Assembly (NCBI GenBank): GCA_900291925.1
Contig: UWYS01000009.1
Coordinates: forward strand, 558,001-622,000
Direction of reading: 5' to 3'
DNA from: Thecaphora thlaspeos
Lineage: Eukaryota; Basidiomycota; Ustilaginomycetes; Urocystidales; Glomosporiaceae
Length of the DNA: 64,000 bases
Positions 1 to 11,556 of the stretch are shown here, piece after piece. The translations under genes were made by a program, and so were the position numbers. Numbering within the stretch: the first letter of the stretch is position 1; every line of letters starts with the position of its first letter. Below the pieces are notes generated by a model. That model did no database searches. It saw only the letters and a program-made list of their open reading frames with translations, and had not been told where the DNA came from.

Positions 1-869
1 CTCCTCGACAGGGAACGCTGGTCAAACGAGGCAAGCGGACGCAGGCTCAGAGCGGAGCGACGGATCGGCGTCGCGACCGGAGCAGCCCTCGGAACCATCG
101 AGGCTGCAACCGTAGCGACGACCGAGACCGCCTCCCACTGGACCCTGCTGTTCGCCTGCTTCGCCTCGAGCCTGAGCGCGGCCTGCTGCTCCCCGTAGAT
201 CCCGGTCTGCCTGAGCATCGGGCGTGCGGGGGAGCGCCGCGCTTGACTCACCTTTCCTCCCTCCTGCCGTCCTTCCCGTCCTCCCCTGACGCCACGGCGG
301 CCGGCGACCCAGGCATGGTCGTCCCGCCCAAGGTCCGGGAGGCCAGCCGACGCCTTGTCGATCTCGTCGTAGAGCCTCTTAACCCAACCCACCTTCGGCG
401 CATCCACATAGGACATCGCCTCCATCTTCTGCGCCACCGGCGCCGCCATCTTTGCCTTGGCCTCCACGGCCACTTTGGCCGCCGCTGCGTTCTTTGGCGC
501 CACCACCGCCTCCTCCGACCCCTCCTTCGCAGGGCAGACCGCCTGCTCGGCCGCCAGAGAGATGCCTGCCGTGCTGACGTTGTCGACGACCCCGGCGGTC
601 ACGGGGAAGTCGGGCAGAACGTCGGCCTGGCGGGCGATCTCTTTCAAGGCGACGTCGCAGATAACCCAGGCGAAGTCGGAGTCACCGCTCCCCAGCTTTT
701 TCTCGATGCGAGCGAGCTCCTTGTCGCCACGACGGCGAGGACCCACGTGGCTTACGACACCCAGGTCGAAGTCGGGGAGGCCGGCAGCGACACGATTGAT
801 CTCGTCGAAGAGGGAGGCAGAGCCCTCCTTTCGCATGTCGATGAGGTTGAAGTTGTCGAGCTCGAGCAT
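1..869 (-). CDS. Unrecognised protein with internal repeat, 3' end outside window
   Basis: An open frame runs on the minus strand from an ATG at 869-867 to the left edge, 289 codons with no stop, so the C-terminus lies outside the window. An in-frame TAA sits seven codons upstream of the ATG, which fixes the start (MLELDNFNLIDMRKEG). The product is acidic-to-alanine-rich and contains two related segments, LFDEINRVAAGLPD near residue 20 and LYDEIDKASAGLPD near residue 170. They are separated by an Ala/Lys/Glu-rich linker. A GTGAGT followed 45 nt later by CAG (207-251) could be an in-frame intron, but it is much shorter than the other introns here, so I treat it as coding. I do not recognise the family. 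The plus-strand open frames over this interval are shadows of this one. Confidence 0.6.
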   Translation of the reverse strand, partial: MLELDNFNLIDMRKEGSASLFDEINRVAAGLPDFDLGVVSHVGPRRRGDKELARIEKKLGSGDSDFAWVICDVALKEIARQADVLPDFPVTAGVVDNVSTAGISLAAEQAVCPAKEGSEEAVVAPKNAAAAKVAVEAKAKMAAPVAQKMEAMSYVDAPKVGWVKRLYDEIDKASAGLPDLGRDDHAWVAGRRGVRGGREGRQEGGKVSQARRSPARPMLRQTGIYGEQQAALRLEAKQANSRVQWEAVSVVATVAASMVPRAAPVATPIRRSALSLRPLASFDQRSLSR

Positions 870-2651
870 GTTGGTCGAGTGATAAGGTTAGGTTTACGGA
901 TAGTAAAGTGAAGAGTAGTGTCAATGTTCTGATCTCGTAAAGAGTGAGGGAAGAGTGAGGGGAGAGAGGGAAAAGAGGGGGATGGTCAGGGACCCTCTAC
1001 TGATATGTACTGCCCTTGGCGGCCCCCTCCCTTTCCTTTCGCCCCCTCGTAGCTGGTTTGGCTCGCTGGACATGGCCAAGGGGTTGTCTTCTTGGCTGAC
1101 CTGGCCGGGCTCTGCTTTTCGACAATGGGTGGTCGGTGGACCGGATCTTGTGATGGAACCTGGCCTACTTGATCTCGCTCTGGCTGCAGGGGCGTGATGT
1201 AGGCTATCTGGCGGTTTCGCTCAGGCCGCTGGGGCGTAGTCTGGGCTGAGTTGGCCTGGTCTCCCGATTCCTTCCGAGCCTGGGTATGCATGGCGTTGTT
1301 TAAATTCAGGAGCACACGGTTGACAGCAGACGAGGTCGAGTGCAGGCGCACGGCCGCAAAAAAGTTTCAATCACACCGGCAAGAGCAGCGCTTGGGTAAC
1401 GAAGCTGCTCCGGGCGTCTTGATGGTCGCCCGGTCGTTTGACGTTCCGGTCGGAGCGGCACGGGTGATTCCAAGAGCAGCTGCTTGCTTGCAAGAGAGCC
1501 TGCGCGCGAGAGAGAGAGAGGGAGGAGGATAGTCAGCGAAAATTGGGCAGCACGTACTGGCTGGAGGAATGTTCGGGTAAGACTTCCAGCGAAAACAGAA
1601 GTCTCACGATGGACAGGTTCGGAACAGCAAATGCACCAAGTAGGTGAGAAGCGGGAGGGTACGGGAAAGTACGGAGCACGAGGAGAGGAACGAGGACGCC
1701 CGCACGAAGAGGAAGGCTGGCTGGCAGATCACAAAGGATATGTTGTGTAGGGTGCGCGGTCACGGGTAGAAGTTCAGGCTGCGGCTGCGGAAGCAAGGAG
1801 AAAGGAGGTGGCGACATACATTGCGGAAAGAAAAGTCAGCATACATCCAGGAAGAGAAGGCGGCATACATCCAGGAAAGCGAGGATCGTATACGAGGGAA
1901 GAATAAGCGGCATACATTGAGGTAAGCGAAGGTCGGGTAGGTTGAGGGAGGGAGAGGCGGCCTAGAATGAGGAGATCAAAGGCAGAACACATCGAGGAAA
2001 GAGGGGACGGCATATATCGAGGAGCAAAGGAACCAGCATACATTCAATGAACAAGAGGCGGCGAAGAGCAGCATGCGCCGGCCAGCCAGCCTGCGTGACC
2101 GAGCAACGGGCCACAGCGGCCAAGAGCTCGCGCTACCGTTCAGCGGGAAGGTCAGCCAGGGGTCGCGCGTCGAAGGCTTGTTTGCGGGCTTGGATAGGGG
2201 CGACAGGGGCGGCCGGGCTGGGTGAGTCTGTCACGTCGTGACGCGTCGCCAGGTGGCGTCCAGCGTTTGGCAGAGTGTTTGCTGCGCGCGCGCGTTGAGT
2301 GCAGAGCAGGGTAGGGGACGTGCGCGCTCCCTCGCTTTTCCGCCTGGGCCTGGCTGGGTCTCGGCCTGGGCTTGGGTTGGATAAAGGCGCCGCCCTCTTT
2401 CTTTCGTCTTTCGACCCGACCACCACCACCCACATCCGCGCCGTTGTCGCGTTTGCCTGCTCAACAACAGCGCATTCAAGATTCTGTGGCCGGTCGGCAA
2501 GCCACGCACCCACACACGCGTCCCCACACAGGCACGCTCGAGCCACAAGCAGGCAGCCAGGCAGCCAGCACGCCGGCAAGCGCGTCCCCTTGGCACCTCC
2601 CCTGACTGGATCGTTTCTCCCTGCCTGTGGTCGCGCCGGCCCAATTAGGCG
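870..2651. other. Intergenic region between divergent genes
   Basis: About 1.8 kb separates the left-edge gene from MSH1, and the two are divergent, so it should hold both promoters. Several short open frames exist on both strands, but none looks like a conserved protein and they overlap in conflicting frames. The only clear structure is the degenerate tandem repeat at about 1815-2046, plus a short GA-rich run near 1508-1525. The long minus-strand frame at 2133-3125 is mostly antisense to the MSH1 first exon and is not credible as a gene. Confidence 0.5.
1815..2046. repeat. Degenerate CATACATC-type tandem repeat
   Basis: A unit of about 24-26 bp with core GGCATACATCNAGGAAAG recurs six to eight times with divergence. 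Cores are at about 1817, 1839, 1863, 1911, 1988, 2011 and 2036. Two adjacent copies are nearly identical. The spacing is irregular, one gap being filled by roughly 50 bp of unrelated purine-rich sequence. It lies about 600 bp upstream of the MSH1 start codon. Confidence 0.55.
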
Positions 2652-5600
2652 ATGCTGGCGTCGGTCACGGGGCTTGGCCGTGGCCTCCCTCGCTCCACCC
2701 GCGCCTACGTATACGGCTCCGGCTGGCCCTGCTGGTCCGTTCCACGATGTGCAAGCTCCCTCGCGCCGCGCAAGAGACCAGCCAGACGTGCCAGCGTCGC
2801 GAGAAAGGCGCCCGTCATCAGGATGGCCGACGAAAAAAGTCCAGGCTGGCCTCCTCTGGCCCAGTCTGTGCTCGACGACATGGGCAAGTTTCCCGACTGT
2901 GTGCTGCTCACTAGAGTAGGCGGTTTCTACGAATCCTACTTCCAGCAGGCTCCGCAGCTGGCCTCGATACTCGGTATCAAATTGGCCAACCGTCGATGGG
3001 CGGGACAGGACGTACGGATGGCCGGCTTCCCCGCTCACCAGCTGGACAAGTACCTCAAGACGCTCGTCCTCGACAAAGGCCTCCTGGTCGCCATCAGCGA
3101 GGAATACAGGTCGCCCACGCTTCATAACGAGAAGCCTGATATCCAGCGGAGGGTGCAGCGGGTTGTCTCGGCGGGTACGCTGATGGACGAAAAGTTTGTC
3201 GACCCCTTCAGGAACAACTTTGTCCTGGCGGTTTCACGTGTAGCTCTCCCAAAAGGCGTGGCAGTGCCAGAAGAGTGCAGCGCCGATGACAACGCTGCAT
3301 CGCGGACGCACCCCCTCGTGCAAGGGGCGGCGGGACAGACGAACGAGCTCCGGCGGCCCTCCTTCGGCTTCGGACTTGCGTGGCTCGACGTGGGCACGGC
3401 CGACTTTAGCACCACCACCTGCCACGACCTCGTTTCTTTGCGCGACGAGATAGCCCGCCTCTCTCCGCGCGAGATCGTCCTCGAACCACGACTCTATGGC
3501 ACCTTCACACCTCCGCCCGCTTCGACGCCGGAGGCGGCTGACACCGAGGTCGGCGGCAACGGGAGCGGCGGCGTAGATGCAGCTTCCAGCCGTCGCGACC
3601 GTGACGGTCCGCTCGAGGAGGCCCTCTCCGTCGTCGATAGCCATATCTCCCGCCTCGACGTCGAGGACGACAAAGACGTCGTCGTGTCGACGCCAACTGG
3701 ATGGGAGGCCGAGGCCGAGAGCGGCGCCGTCCGAGTCCTCGTTAACTACCTGCGCTCGCGGCTGCTCGACCACGACGCCGAGATCGACGCCCTCACCACG
3801 GCGCGGCCGGTGCGCCTCCAGATGAGCGACCACATGCTAGTCGATGCCCACACGCTTTCGGCACTCGAGGTCAAGGAGGTGAGCCGTGAGGGCGGCGTCA
3901 AAGGCAGCCTGTTCAGCGTGATGCGGCGGACTGTTAGCAAGGGCGGCACCCGACTGCTGCAGCAGTGGCTTGGTAGGTTCCAAGTGGGCCTGCCCTTCTG
4001 AGGTTATTGTCGCTCGCTCCTTCGCTGACAAGATCGTGAATATCCCTTTCTTCCTGCTCTACATCTCAACTCTTACAACGACCTCCCACCCCTTCGGGTC
4101 TCCTCGTCCTCTGCATCGACCTGCCTGGCATGACACAGCAACGCCCAGCACTTCGCTCAGCGTGATTGAGACCAGGTTGGACCTAGTCGAGCTGTTTCTG
4201 CGGCGGCCGTTCCTTCGGGAAGACCTGCGTACGGTGCTACGGCACGGCGCTGGAGATATCTCGCGGGTGCTCCAGCGCCTCATCACCCGCCGCAACAACG
4301 AAGAGGACCTGCTCGAGGTGCGCGACTTTATCCACGCATGCGACCAGATCATCGCCAAGCTGATGCAGGAGGCCAAGTACGAGGACGACGCAGACGCCCG
4401 GTCGGAGCTGGGCCCGTTGGCGGCCCTCGCCGACAAGTTCAAGGTGCTGACGCCGCTGGGCGAGCGGCTGGGAAGTGCGATCGACGAACGCGTCATCGAG
4501 AACCGGCTGCGACGTCAAGAGGAGATGGCCCGCTCGCTCGAGAGCGAGGTGGCCGGGGAAAGCCCTGGCGCCGAGATCGATTTGTCCGACAGCGAGGCCA
4601 AAGACGACACCTCGACGGCGGCCGTGACGACAACGACGACGACTATGGCCAAGAAGACTCGGAAGCGGTCCAAGACCAGCGATGCCGCAGAAGAAGCCGA
4701 GGCGGAAGTGGCCCCCTGGGGCGAGGACTTTGAGCACCTGATCAGGCCTTCGTAAGTCTGAGCTACCTTGGTCATGCCTCTTTTTCGCCACGCTGTGCAT
4801 ATCCCTTCTTGCCTCACCCCTCTGACCCTCACTCGCCTTCCTCTGCCTGTTGCTGCCCTACCTTCTGGCACGCTACCCAACAGCACCTCGAAGACGCTCG
4901 CCCTGATGACCAAGCAGCTCGAGAAGCTGCGGCGCGATGCCCGCAAGCTGGAGTCCGAGTTCAAGACCAAGCACGGGGACCACATCTCGCTCCGCTTCGT
5001 CCTCGGGCAGGGCTTTGTCATCCACGCGCGCGGCAAGGCGGCCCACGACCCGGGCCGCGAGCTGCACGTCGCCGGCAAGCTGCGCTCCACGCACACCTAC
5101 TACGCTGAGCGCTGGACGCTGATGGGCGGCAAGGTCAACAAGCTGATGAAGGAGATGAAGGAAAAGGAGGCGCTTGAGCTCGAGCAGCTGCGGCAGGACG
5201 TGCTGGTGGAGCTTTCGTCGCTGCGCTGGAACGCCAAGCTGCTTGACCAGCTAGACGTGCTGGTTGGCTACGGCCAGGCGGCGCAGGAGCTCGGTCTGGT
5301 CCGGCCGAAGGTCGACGAGAGCCTCGACTTTGACGTCCGCAGCGGCCGCCACCTCAGCGTCGAGATGGGCCTGCTGGAGCAGCACCGCCTCTTTTCGTCC
5401 AACGACCTCCGCCTCTCGCGCTCCTCGTACCTCCACCTGATCACGGGCCCCAACATGGGCGGCAAGAGCACCTTCCTGCGGCAGAATGCAATGATCGCCA
5501 TCCTGGCGCAGGCGGGCTCCTTTGTACCGGCCGACTCGGCGCGGATCGGGATTGTCGACCGCGTCTTTAGCCGGGTGGGCGCCAAGGACGACCTCTTCCG

Positions 5601-6263
5601 CGATCGGAGCACGTTCATGGTCGAGATGATGGAGACGTCCGAGATCCTGCGACGGGCGACGGAGCGGAGCCTGGTGATTGCCGATGAGATCGGGAGAGGC
5701 ACGACGACCGAGGTGGGGTTGGCGGTGGCGTTTGCGACGCTCCACCATCTCTACACGGCGAACCGGTGCCGGACGCTGTTTGCGACCCACTTCCACGAGG
5801 TCGCCGATATGCTCGGCCACGGACACGAGGGCGCGGCGGGCGAGGCAAGCAAGCGCTTTGAAGCGGTCGACTTCTTTTGCACGGACGTCAGCGAGTCGGA
5901 GGTGAGTCTTGGTCCTTTCACCCAGTTGTCACAGGAAGCTGGACCGCCTGCCTCGTCGAGCCTCTATCTGACCTCTACCGTAACTTCGTTTGCCCCGCCT
6001 GCTGCCCTTTATCTGCACAGGACGGTTCGATAACGTACTCGCACAAGATCCGGCCAGGCGTCAATCGCGAGTCGCACGGTCTCAAGGTAGCCAAATTGGC
6101 CGAGATGCCCCAGCCGGCGCTCGACGTGGCTGCCACCACGCTCGAGTGGCTTCGGGATCGGAGAGACAAGACGGGCGGGCCGACGGCGGCACCCGAGGCG
6201 GACGCCTACGAGGATCTGTACGAGAAGCTGCCTTTGCCGCAAGGTGGCGGTGGCGAAAGGTAA
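2652..6263 (+). CDS. MSH1: Mitochondrial DNA mismatch-repair protein Msh1 (MutS family)
   Basis: Four exons: 2652-3972, 4139-4751, 4884-5901, 6021-6263 (3,195 nt, 1,064 aa). The N-terminus is rich in Arg/Ser with few acids, as expected for a mitochondrial presequence. A second Met (MADEKSPGW, 2823) could be an internal start. MutS domain I begins near residue 70 and carries the mismatch-reading Phe-X-Glu motif as GGFYESYF. The ATPase domain has Walker A GPNMGGKST near residue 832, Walker B VIADEIGRG near 909 and the ATHFHE motif. Domain I with FYE plus a presequence points to Msh1, which binds mismatches in mitochondrial DNA, rather than the nuclear Msh2-6. An insertion of about 50 residues, first acidic and Thr-rich, then Lys/Arg-rich (MAKKTRKRSK), interrupts the clamp region. 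The gene is convergent with PRP46, 107 bp between stops. Confidence 0.93.
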
Positions 6264-6370
6264 GACGGAAATGTAAGTTCGCAAGAAAAGCCATCGTCGG
6301 GCAGAGAAGTATAGCGAGAGACCATGTGTTACAACGAGATGTGGACTGTGCTGTGTCTCGATGCTCGGCC

Positions 6371-7891
6371 TCAAGTCTCTTTGTAGACCTTGATGGTTTT
6401 GTCTGCGCCTCCTGTGATGAGGCGGGTGCCGGTCTGGTCGAAGGCCGAACAGAAGACGCCGGCCTCTGCATCGAGCGATCCGGGCTGCGGAATGTCCTCT
6501 GCCGACTGGAAGGGTACGCCCGTGGCGTAGTCGAAGAACTTGAGGCTTCCATCGTCTCCACCGCTAAAGAGGACACCATCCGAGTTGACGCTTAGCGTGT
6601 TGACGATGGCGTCGTGTGTCATGTTATTGACGAGCGTCGCTTCAGGACACCTCCACGTCTTGATGTTCCTGCCGCCTGCACTGCCGGATGCGAAGGTGTA
6701 TTCGGTAGGATGGACGGCTAGAGCGCGTACGCTCTTCTTGTGATGCGTAAGCGTGGAGATGCTCTTTCCGGCTGCAAGGTCCCACAGACGCACCGTGGCG
6801 TCCATGGAACCGGTGATGACCTGCGGTTCAGAGTCCTGACATACCACCGAGGCGACGGTGGATTTGTGGCCGACGAGCGTGTGGATCTGCGCCTTGGTAC
6901 GCATGTCCCAGACGCGCGCGCTAGAGTCGCGAGCACCCGTCACGAGAACATCCAGCGTAGGGTGGAGCGCGATCGAGTAGACTCCCGTCAGATGGCCAGA
7001 GTAGGATCGGATCACCTTGTTCTGTTCCAGATCCCAGCACTTGACCTGCCTATCTTCGCCGCACGAGAAGAGGTAAGGGTGTCTCGAACTGATCGCGAGA
7101 CCGCGCACCGTCGAGATGTGGCCTGTGAGGGAGAGCTTGAGCTCGCCCGAAGCTAGGTCCCAGACCTTGATCATCCGATCGCCGGCGCCCGTGGCGAACC
7201 ACTTGTTGCCAGGCTCGACGGCGACCGAGCGCACCCAGCCCAAGTGCCCGCTGATGACGCGCGAGAGCTTCCAGTTGGCGTGATGGGCCGGCTTGGCCTG
7301 GCGGTTCTGCTGCTCCTTTTTCAGCACCAGCGCCTGCGAGAGGAGGCCTGAAGTGCCGCCGCCGCGCATCCCGCCGGTCATAGCGGTGGCCTGTCCCGAC
7401 GCCGTCGCCCGGATCGTGAGCGCCTGGCTGGACGTGGAAGCGGAGCGTATCGCCGTCGCCGCTGCTCCGCCAGTCGACGTCTCTGCTACGCCCGTCCCGT
7501 CGATCTCGTCAATCAAGCCGCCCAACAGGGACTCGTTGGCCCTCTTCCTCGCCTTGGTCGCTTGCGCCGCTGCTGCTGCTGGATTGGGTGCTGAGCCGGG
7601 CCTCGCCGGACCCGCGGTAGATTGCTGGGCTAGCAAGGCAGCTGGGAGCTGCTTGGCATCGTTGTATTCGCTCGAGATCTTGTAGCGAAGGTGGGCCTTT
7701 GCCGTGTCGTGTACGGATGGATCGGTGGCGGAGGATGCGAGCAAGGATGTACCGATGTCCGCGTCGGAAGAGAAGAGGAGGCGCGTCCGCTTCGAAGAGC
7801 GCGCGATGAGGTCTTCGAGCTTTGAGAGCGGAGCGGGGTCGGACGAAATGGATGCGCCGGCGACGGCGGAGGAGGTTGCGACGGGGGCCAT
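6371..7891 (-). CDS. PRP46: Pre-mRNA splicing WD40 protein Prp46/PLRG1
   Basis: Single exon, 506 aa from the ATG at 7891. The frame stays open further upstream to 8275, but MAPVATSS begins the Prp46-like N-terminal segment and the upstream part looks like leader sequence. Seven WD repeats fill residues about 205-505, starting at the [12 protein letters not shown] segment and ending with the [15 protein letters not shown] blade. Repeats such as [18 protein letters not shown] match PLRG1/PRL1/Prp46 closely. The protein is a core component of the NineTeen-related complex that activates the spliceosome and works with Cef1/CDC5L in the nucleus. The N-terminal third is Ala/Ser-rich and probably disordered. 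It shares a 445-bp divergent promoter with DUS3. Confidence 0.93.
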   Translation of the reverse strand: MAPVATSSAVAGASISSDPAPLSKLEDLIARSSKRTRLLFSSDADIGTSLLASSATDPSVHDTAKAHLRYKISSEYNDAKQLPAALLAQQSTAGPARPGSAPNPAAAAAQATKARKRANESLLGGLIDEIDGTGVAETSTGGAAATAIRSASTSSQALTIRATASGQATAMTGGMRGGGTSGLLSQALVLKKEQQNRQAKPAHHANWKLSRVISGHLGWVRSVAVEPGNKWFATGAGDRMIKVWDLASGELKLSLTGHISTVRGLAISSRHPYLFSCGEDRQVKCWDLEQNKVIRSYSGHLTGVYSIALHPTLDVLVTGARDSSARVWDMRTKAQIHTLVGHKSTVASVVCQDSEPQVITGSMDATVRLWDLAAGKSISTLTHHKKSVRALAVHPTEYTFASGSAGGRNIKTWRCPEATLVNNMTHDAIVNTLSVNSDGVLFSGGDDGSLKFFDYATGVPFQSAEDIPQPGSLDAEAGVFCSAFDQTGTRLITGGADKTIKVYKET

Positions 7892-8336
7892 GCTGGGCGG
7901 ATGCTGTCCTCGGGCCGATCGTGAAGTGGAAAAGGGTGCAGGAGATCGGATGGAAGCGAAGGACGAGCGCGCGGCAGGTATGGTGGCGAAAGATGCGGCT
8001 GTATGCGGGGGGTGAGGGAATGGGTCTGGTGGTGGTTGAGGACGAGTTGCGAAGAGACGGGGAAGAAGACGGTGTGGCGTGCCTCGACGCTTACCAGCCG
8101 CGCTCGTGCGCTCGTGCCTGGTTGCCTGGCCCATGCGCAACGCTCGTCTTCCGAGTTCCGCGTTATGGCGCGGCCTTTTTGGATTTTTGCTGGCATTTTC
8201 CTGACAGCTTTCCCTCGCCTCTCCTGCCGCACACGGCCGCCGCGAGGAAAGGCAAAAAGAAAAGGGTCCGTCCACGTCGCTCCCTGTCTTTCTCTAATCC
8301 TCCCTTGCACCACCACCACCACCACCACTCGCCACA
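7892..8336. promoter_or_regulatory. Divergent promoter of PRP46 and DUS3
   Basis: The 445 bp between the two start codons must serve both genes. The DUS3 side ends in a pyrimidine-rich tract followed by (CAC)n at 8310-8328, directly before the CACAATGA start context. No TATA box or other certain element can be named by eye. Open frames crossing the region in other phases are not credible. Confidence 0.45.
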
Positions 8337-11149
8337 ATGACCGAGGTGCAGTCGCCGCAGCGACCTCCGCTCTCCAACCGCACCGAGGCGGCCGCCGCGA
8401 CGGAACAGAGCGCCGAGCCGGTCGCCTGGAAGTTCCCCGTCTACCCGCCCTCAGAGATCTACACGCCTGGCGTTGCTCCTATCAAGAAGCAGTTTATCCT
8501 CCCACACACGGGCAAACGTAGGGGGAATACGTCACCTCGCGACGACCGTGAACCGCAGGCGCTGCCCAACCCGGACGACGGCGCCGCCGAGTCCCGCACC
8601 GGTCCCTCGCTCGACGCAGCCAACACTGTCCGACCCGCCCCCGAGCTCGCAGCTGCCATCGACGCCCAGACGCCGACGACATCCCGGCCAACCGAACAGG
8701 TTGATGCGCCCGTTAAGCTAAAGGGCGCAGCCCGCAAGCGTGCACGCAAGGAAGAGGCCCGCAACACTAAAAAGCAAAAGCACGCCGGCGGCACCAGCAG
8801 CGGCGGAGGTGCGCAGAACAAGAACCGCACCTTTGTCAAAACCAAGGACACCTACGGCATGTGTGGTGGCTTCCTCGCGCTTGGCGAGTGCAAGTTCGCG
8901 GGACAGTGCAAGTTCTCGCACGACCTCGTCAGCTATCTCGCCGAAAAGGTCAGCGACATCTACAGGCCGCAGCCCCCCAAGCCGCACCGCCCCGTCGCTG
9001 CCCTGACGGAGCAGGAGAAGGAGGCCTGGCTCGACGAACAGTACAGCACCGAGAGGATCACCGGCGCCGACAAAGAGGGGGACGAGGGTGAGTTCACTCA
9101 CGTCAAACCGCCGACCGCTGCGACTGTCCAGCCGGAAGGCGAGCTGGTCGACCCTCTCCACAAGTCCCTCGACTTCACCACGAGCTGCCCAAAGTTCTCG
9201 GTCAAGGGATTCTGCGACTTCGGCTGGAAGTGCCGCTACCTCGGAGCGCATGTCAAGGTGGTCGGCCCTTCGAAGCTCGCGGCAAAGCAGCAGTCGACAG
9301 AGGGCCAGGAAGGGGGCAACGACACTGCCGAAGCTGCAGGCACCGGATTCAAAGGTACGGGTCTCGAGATGGTACGAGACGAGGCTCGGATCGCCGAGTG
9401 GCGCAGCCGGCAGATGGCCTTTGTCCCTGGGAGCAAGAGTGAGGGCGAGAGCGAGGGCGGGGGTCTGGATCGGGACGAGTACAACTTCGGTACCTCGGCG
9501 GCCATGAAGGCGATGAAAACGCGCAAGTACCCGTTGCCCAAGACCAGGGCGGTGCTCGAGTATATCGAGCAGGAGGCCCGTGAGCTGAGCAAGCTCGACC
9601 CCTCGGGCTCGCAGGCGGGTAAGGGTCCGATCCGCCTCGACCTGGCAAAAGCCGAAAGCGCGAGCAGCGGACAAGGGGCCGCCATCCCCGCCGCTGTTGC
9701 TGCGCCCTCGTCGAGCGATCCGGCCGCCCCCGCCAAGACCGAGGCGGACATCGAGGAGCTCGAGAACGCCCTTCGAAACGAGGCTTCGGGATCTACCACC
9801 ACCTCCAGCGCTTTACGGGTGGTCGAAGCGGCGGCTTCGGCGGTCAAGGGCGACTTCGATGTCGCGCGCATCCGGCCGTCGGAGAAGCGCAGGCTCGATT
9901 GGCGCGGCGAGCTCTACCTGGCGCCGCTGACGACGACGGGCAACCTGCCGTTCCGCCGGATCTGCTCGGGCTACGGCAGCGACATCCATTGCGGCGAGAT
10001 GGGGCTGGCCGAGAGCTTCCTGCACGGCAACGCCTCGGAGTGGAGCCTGGTGCGCCGGTGGGAGGGCGAGCGCATCTTTGGCACGCAGCTGTGCGGCGGC
10101 AAGCCGAACCTGCTGATCCCGGTGGCCGAAGCGCTCAAGAGGGAGGTGGGCGACGGCCTCGACTTTGTCGACATCAACTGCGGCTGCCCGATCGACTTGG
10201 TCTACAACAAGGGCGCCGGGTCCGCGCTGCTCGACAAGGCCACCCAGCTCTCCAAGATCGTTCGCGGCATGAATGCCGTGCTGGGCGAAACGCCGCTGAC
10301 GATCAAGCTGCGTACGGGGACGTCGTCGAAGCAGACGACGCACAAGCTCTTTTCGCGCCTCCAGACCGAGTGGGGCTGCAGCGCCGCGACGCTCCACGGC
10401 CGCTCGCGCAAGCAGCGGTACAAGAACTTTGCCGATTGGGGCTACATCAAGACGTGCGCCGACACGCTGCGCGAGAGCGTGCGCACCTGGAACGAGGAGC
10501 AGCAGGGCGCCGACGGCGAAGAGATGGTCCCCATCCCCATCTACGGCAACGGCGACGTCTACAGCTGGCAGGACTACTACGAGCGACTCGAGATGACGGG
10601 CGTCGACGGCGAGATGATTGCGCGCGGTGCGCTGATCAAGCCCTGGCTGTTTACCGAGATCAAGGAGCGTAGGGACTGGGACATTTCCAGCAGGGAAAGG
10701 CTCGACATGATCCGCGAGGTGGGTAGGACGTGGCCTGCAATCGGCGACGATGGTGTTTGGAGAAGTTTGGTCAACTTACAATCTTTTGCTCCCCCCCTCC
10801 CTCTTTTCCACTTGTCCACTGCCGGCAGTTTGCCTCGTACGGCGTGACGCACTGGGGCTCGGACACGCAGGGCGTCAACACGACACGTCGCTTCCTGTGC
10901 GAGATGCTCTCCTTTACACATCGCTACGTTCCCACGGGCATCCTAGAGCACCTCCCGGCGCGGATGAACGACCGTCCGCCGCCGTTCAAGGGTCGCGACG
11001 AGCTAGAGACGCTGCTGGCCAGCGGCAACTCGGAGGACTGGGTGCGCATCTCAGAAATGTTCCTCGGCAAGGCGCCGGACGAGTGGAGCTTTGTGCCCAA
11101 ACACAAGTCCAACTCGTACGCCGAAGGGGGAGATGAGCAGCAGGGGTAA
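8337..11149 (+). CDS. DUS3: tRNA-dihydrouridine(47) synthase Dus3
   Basis: Two exons, 8337-10718 and 10829-11149 (900 aa), donor GTGGGT and acceptor GGCAG. Two CCCH zinc fingers lie near residue 174 (C-X8-C-X5-C-X3-H) and residue 283 (C-X8-C-X5-C then His), as in Dus3. The FMN-dependent TIM-barrel domain starts near residue 521 with [20 protein letters not shown]. It carries the catalytic cysteine in [17 protein letters not shown] (near residue 613) and [15 protein letters not shown]. The enzyme reduces uridine 47 in the tRNA variable loop using NADPH. The linker between the fingers and the barrel is unusually long, Ala/Glu/Lys-rich and probably flexible. The second exon encodes the C-terminal helical domain. 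Confidence 0.94.
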
Positions 11150-11556
11150 GAGGTGGTGGCGATTGTGTAGCAGTAGAGTAATGCTGTGCGCTGTTGGGCG
11201 TCGAGTATGGGGTTGCACACTAGTTGCTTACCTGTATGTCGAGGCTGGCAGCGAGGTCTGCGGTGTGTGCGTGTGGCTTGTGCCGTGTGCCGTGCGAGAA
11301 AGCGTGATCTGATCGAGCCGTCTGCGGCACGCTGCCCCTTTTCCACCCTCCGCTGAGGGCGGCGCGGACGCTCGCTCGCTCTCGAGCCATCTGCGACGCG
11401 AGTGCCGCTCGCTCACCTTGCCTCGTTCTGCCTTGCAACTCCACGCCACACACACACGCCTACCTACCCGTCCGCCATCTTGTCGCCCTCTACACGACGA
11501 CGCCACACCCTCCTGCGATCGGCGACAGCGCACGCTAGCAACCTTGACACACAACA
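11150..11556. other. DUS3-VMA16 intergenic region
   Basis: A tandem-gene spacer of 407 bp. It contains a short TG/GT-rich stretch near 11260-11285 and a CACACACAC run near 11450. It should carry the DUS3 3' end and the VMA16 promoter and leader. I see no further gene. Confidence 0.4.

Noticed and set aside
207..251. 45-nt intron in the left-edge gene (GTGAGT to GGCAG)
   Set aside because: It is a multiple of three, lacks stops, and is much shorter than other introns in the window, so read-through is the simpler reading.
243..911. Plus-strand open frame of 222 codons
   Set aside because: It lacks an ATG-type coding flavour, is Arg/His-rich, and lies antisense to a better minus-strand frame with an upstream stop, ATG and internal repeats.
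2133..3125. Minus-strand open frame of 330 codons
   Set aside because: Its upstream third is antisense to the conserved MutS domain I of MSH1 and the rest is low-complexity Arg/Pro sequence.
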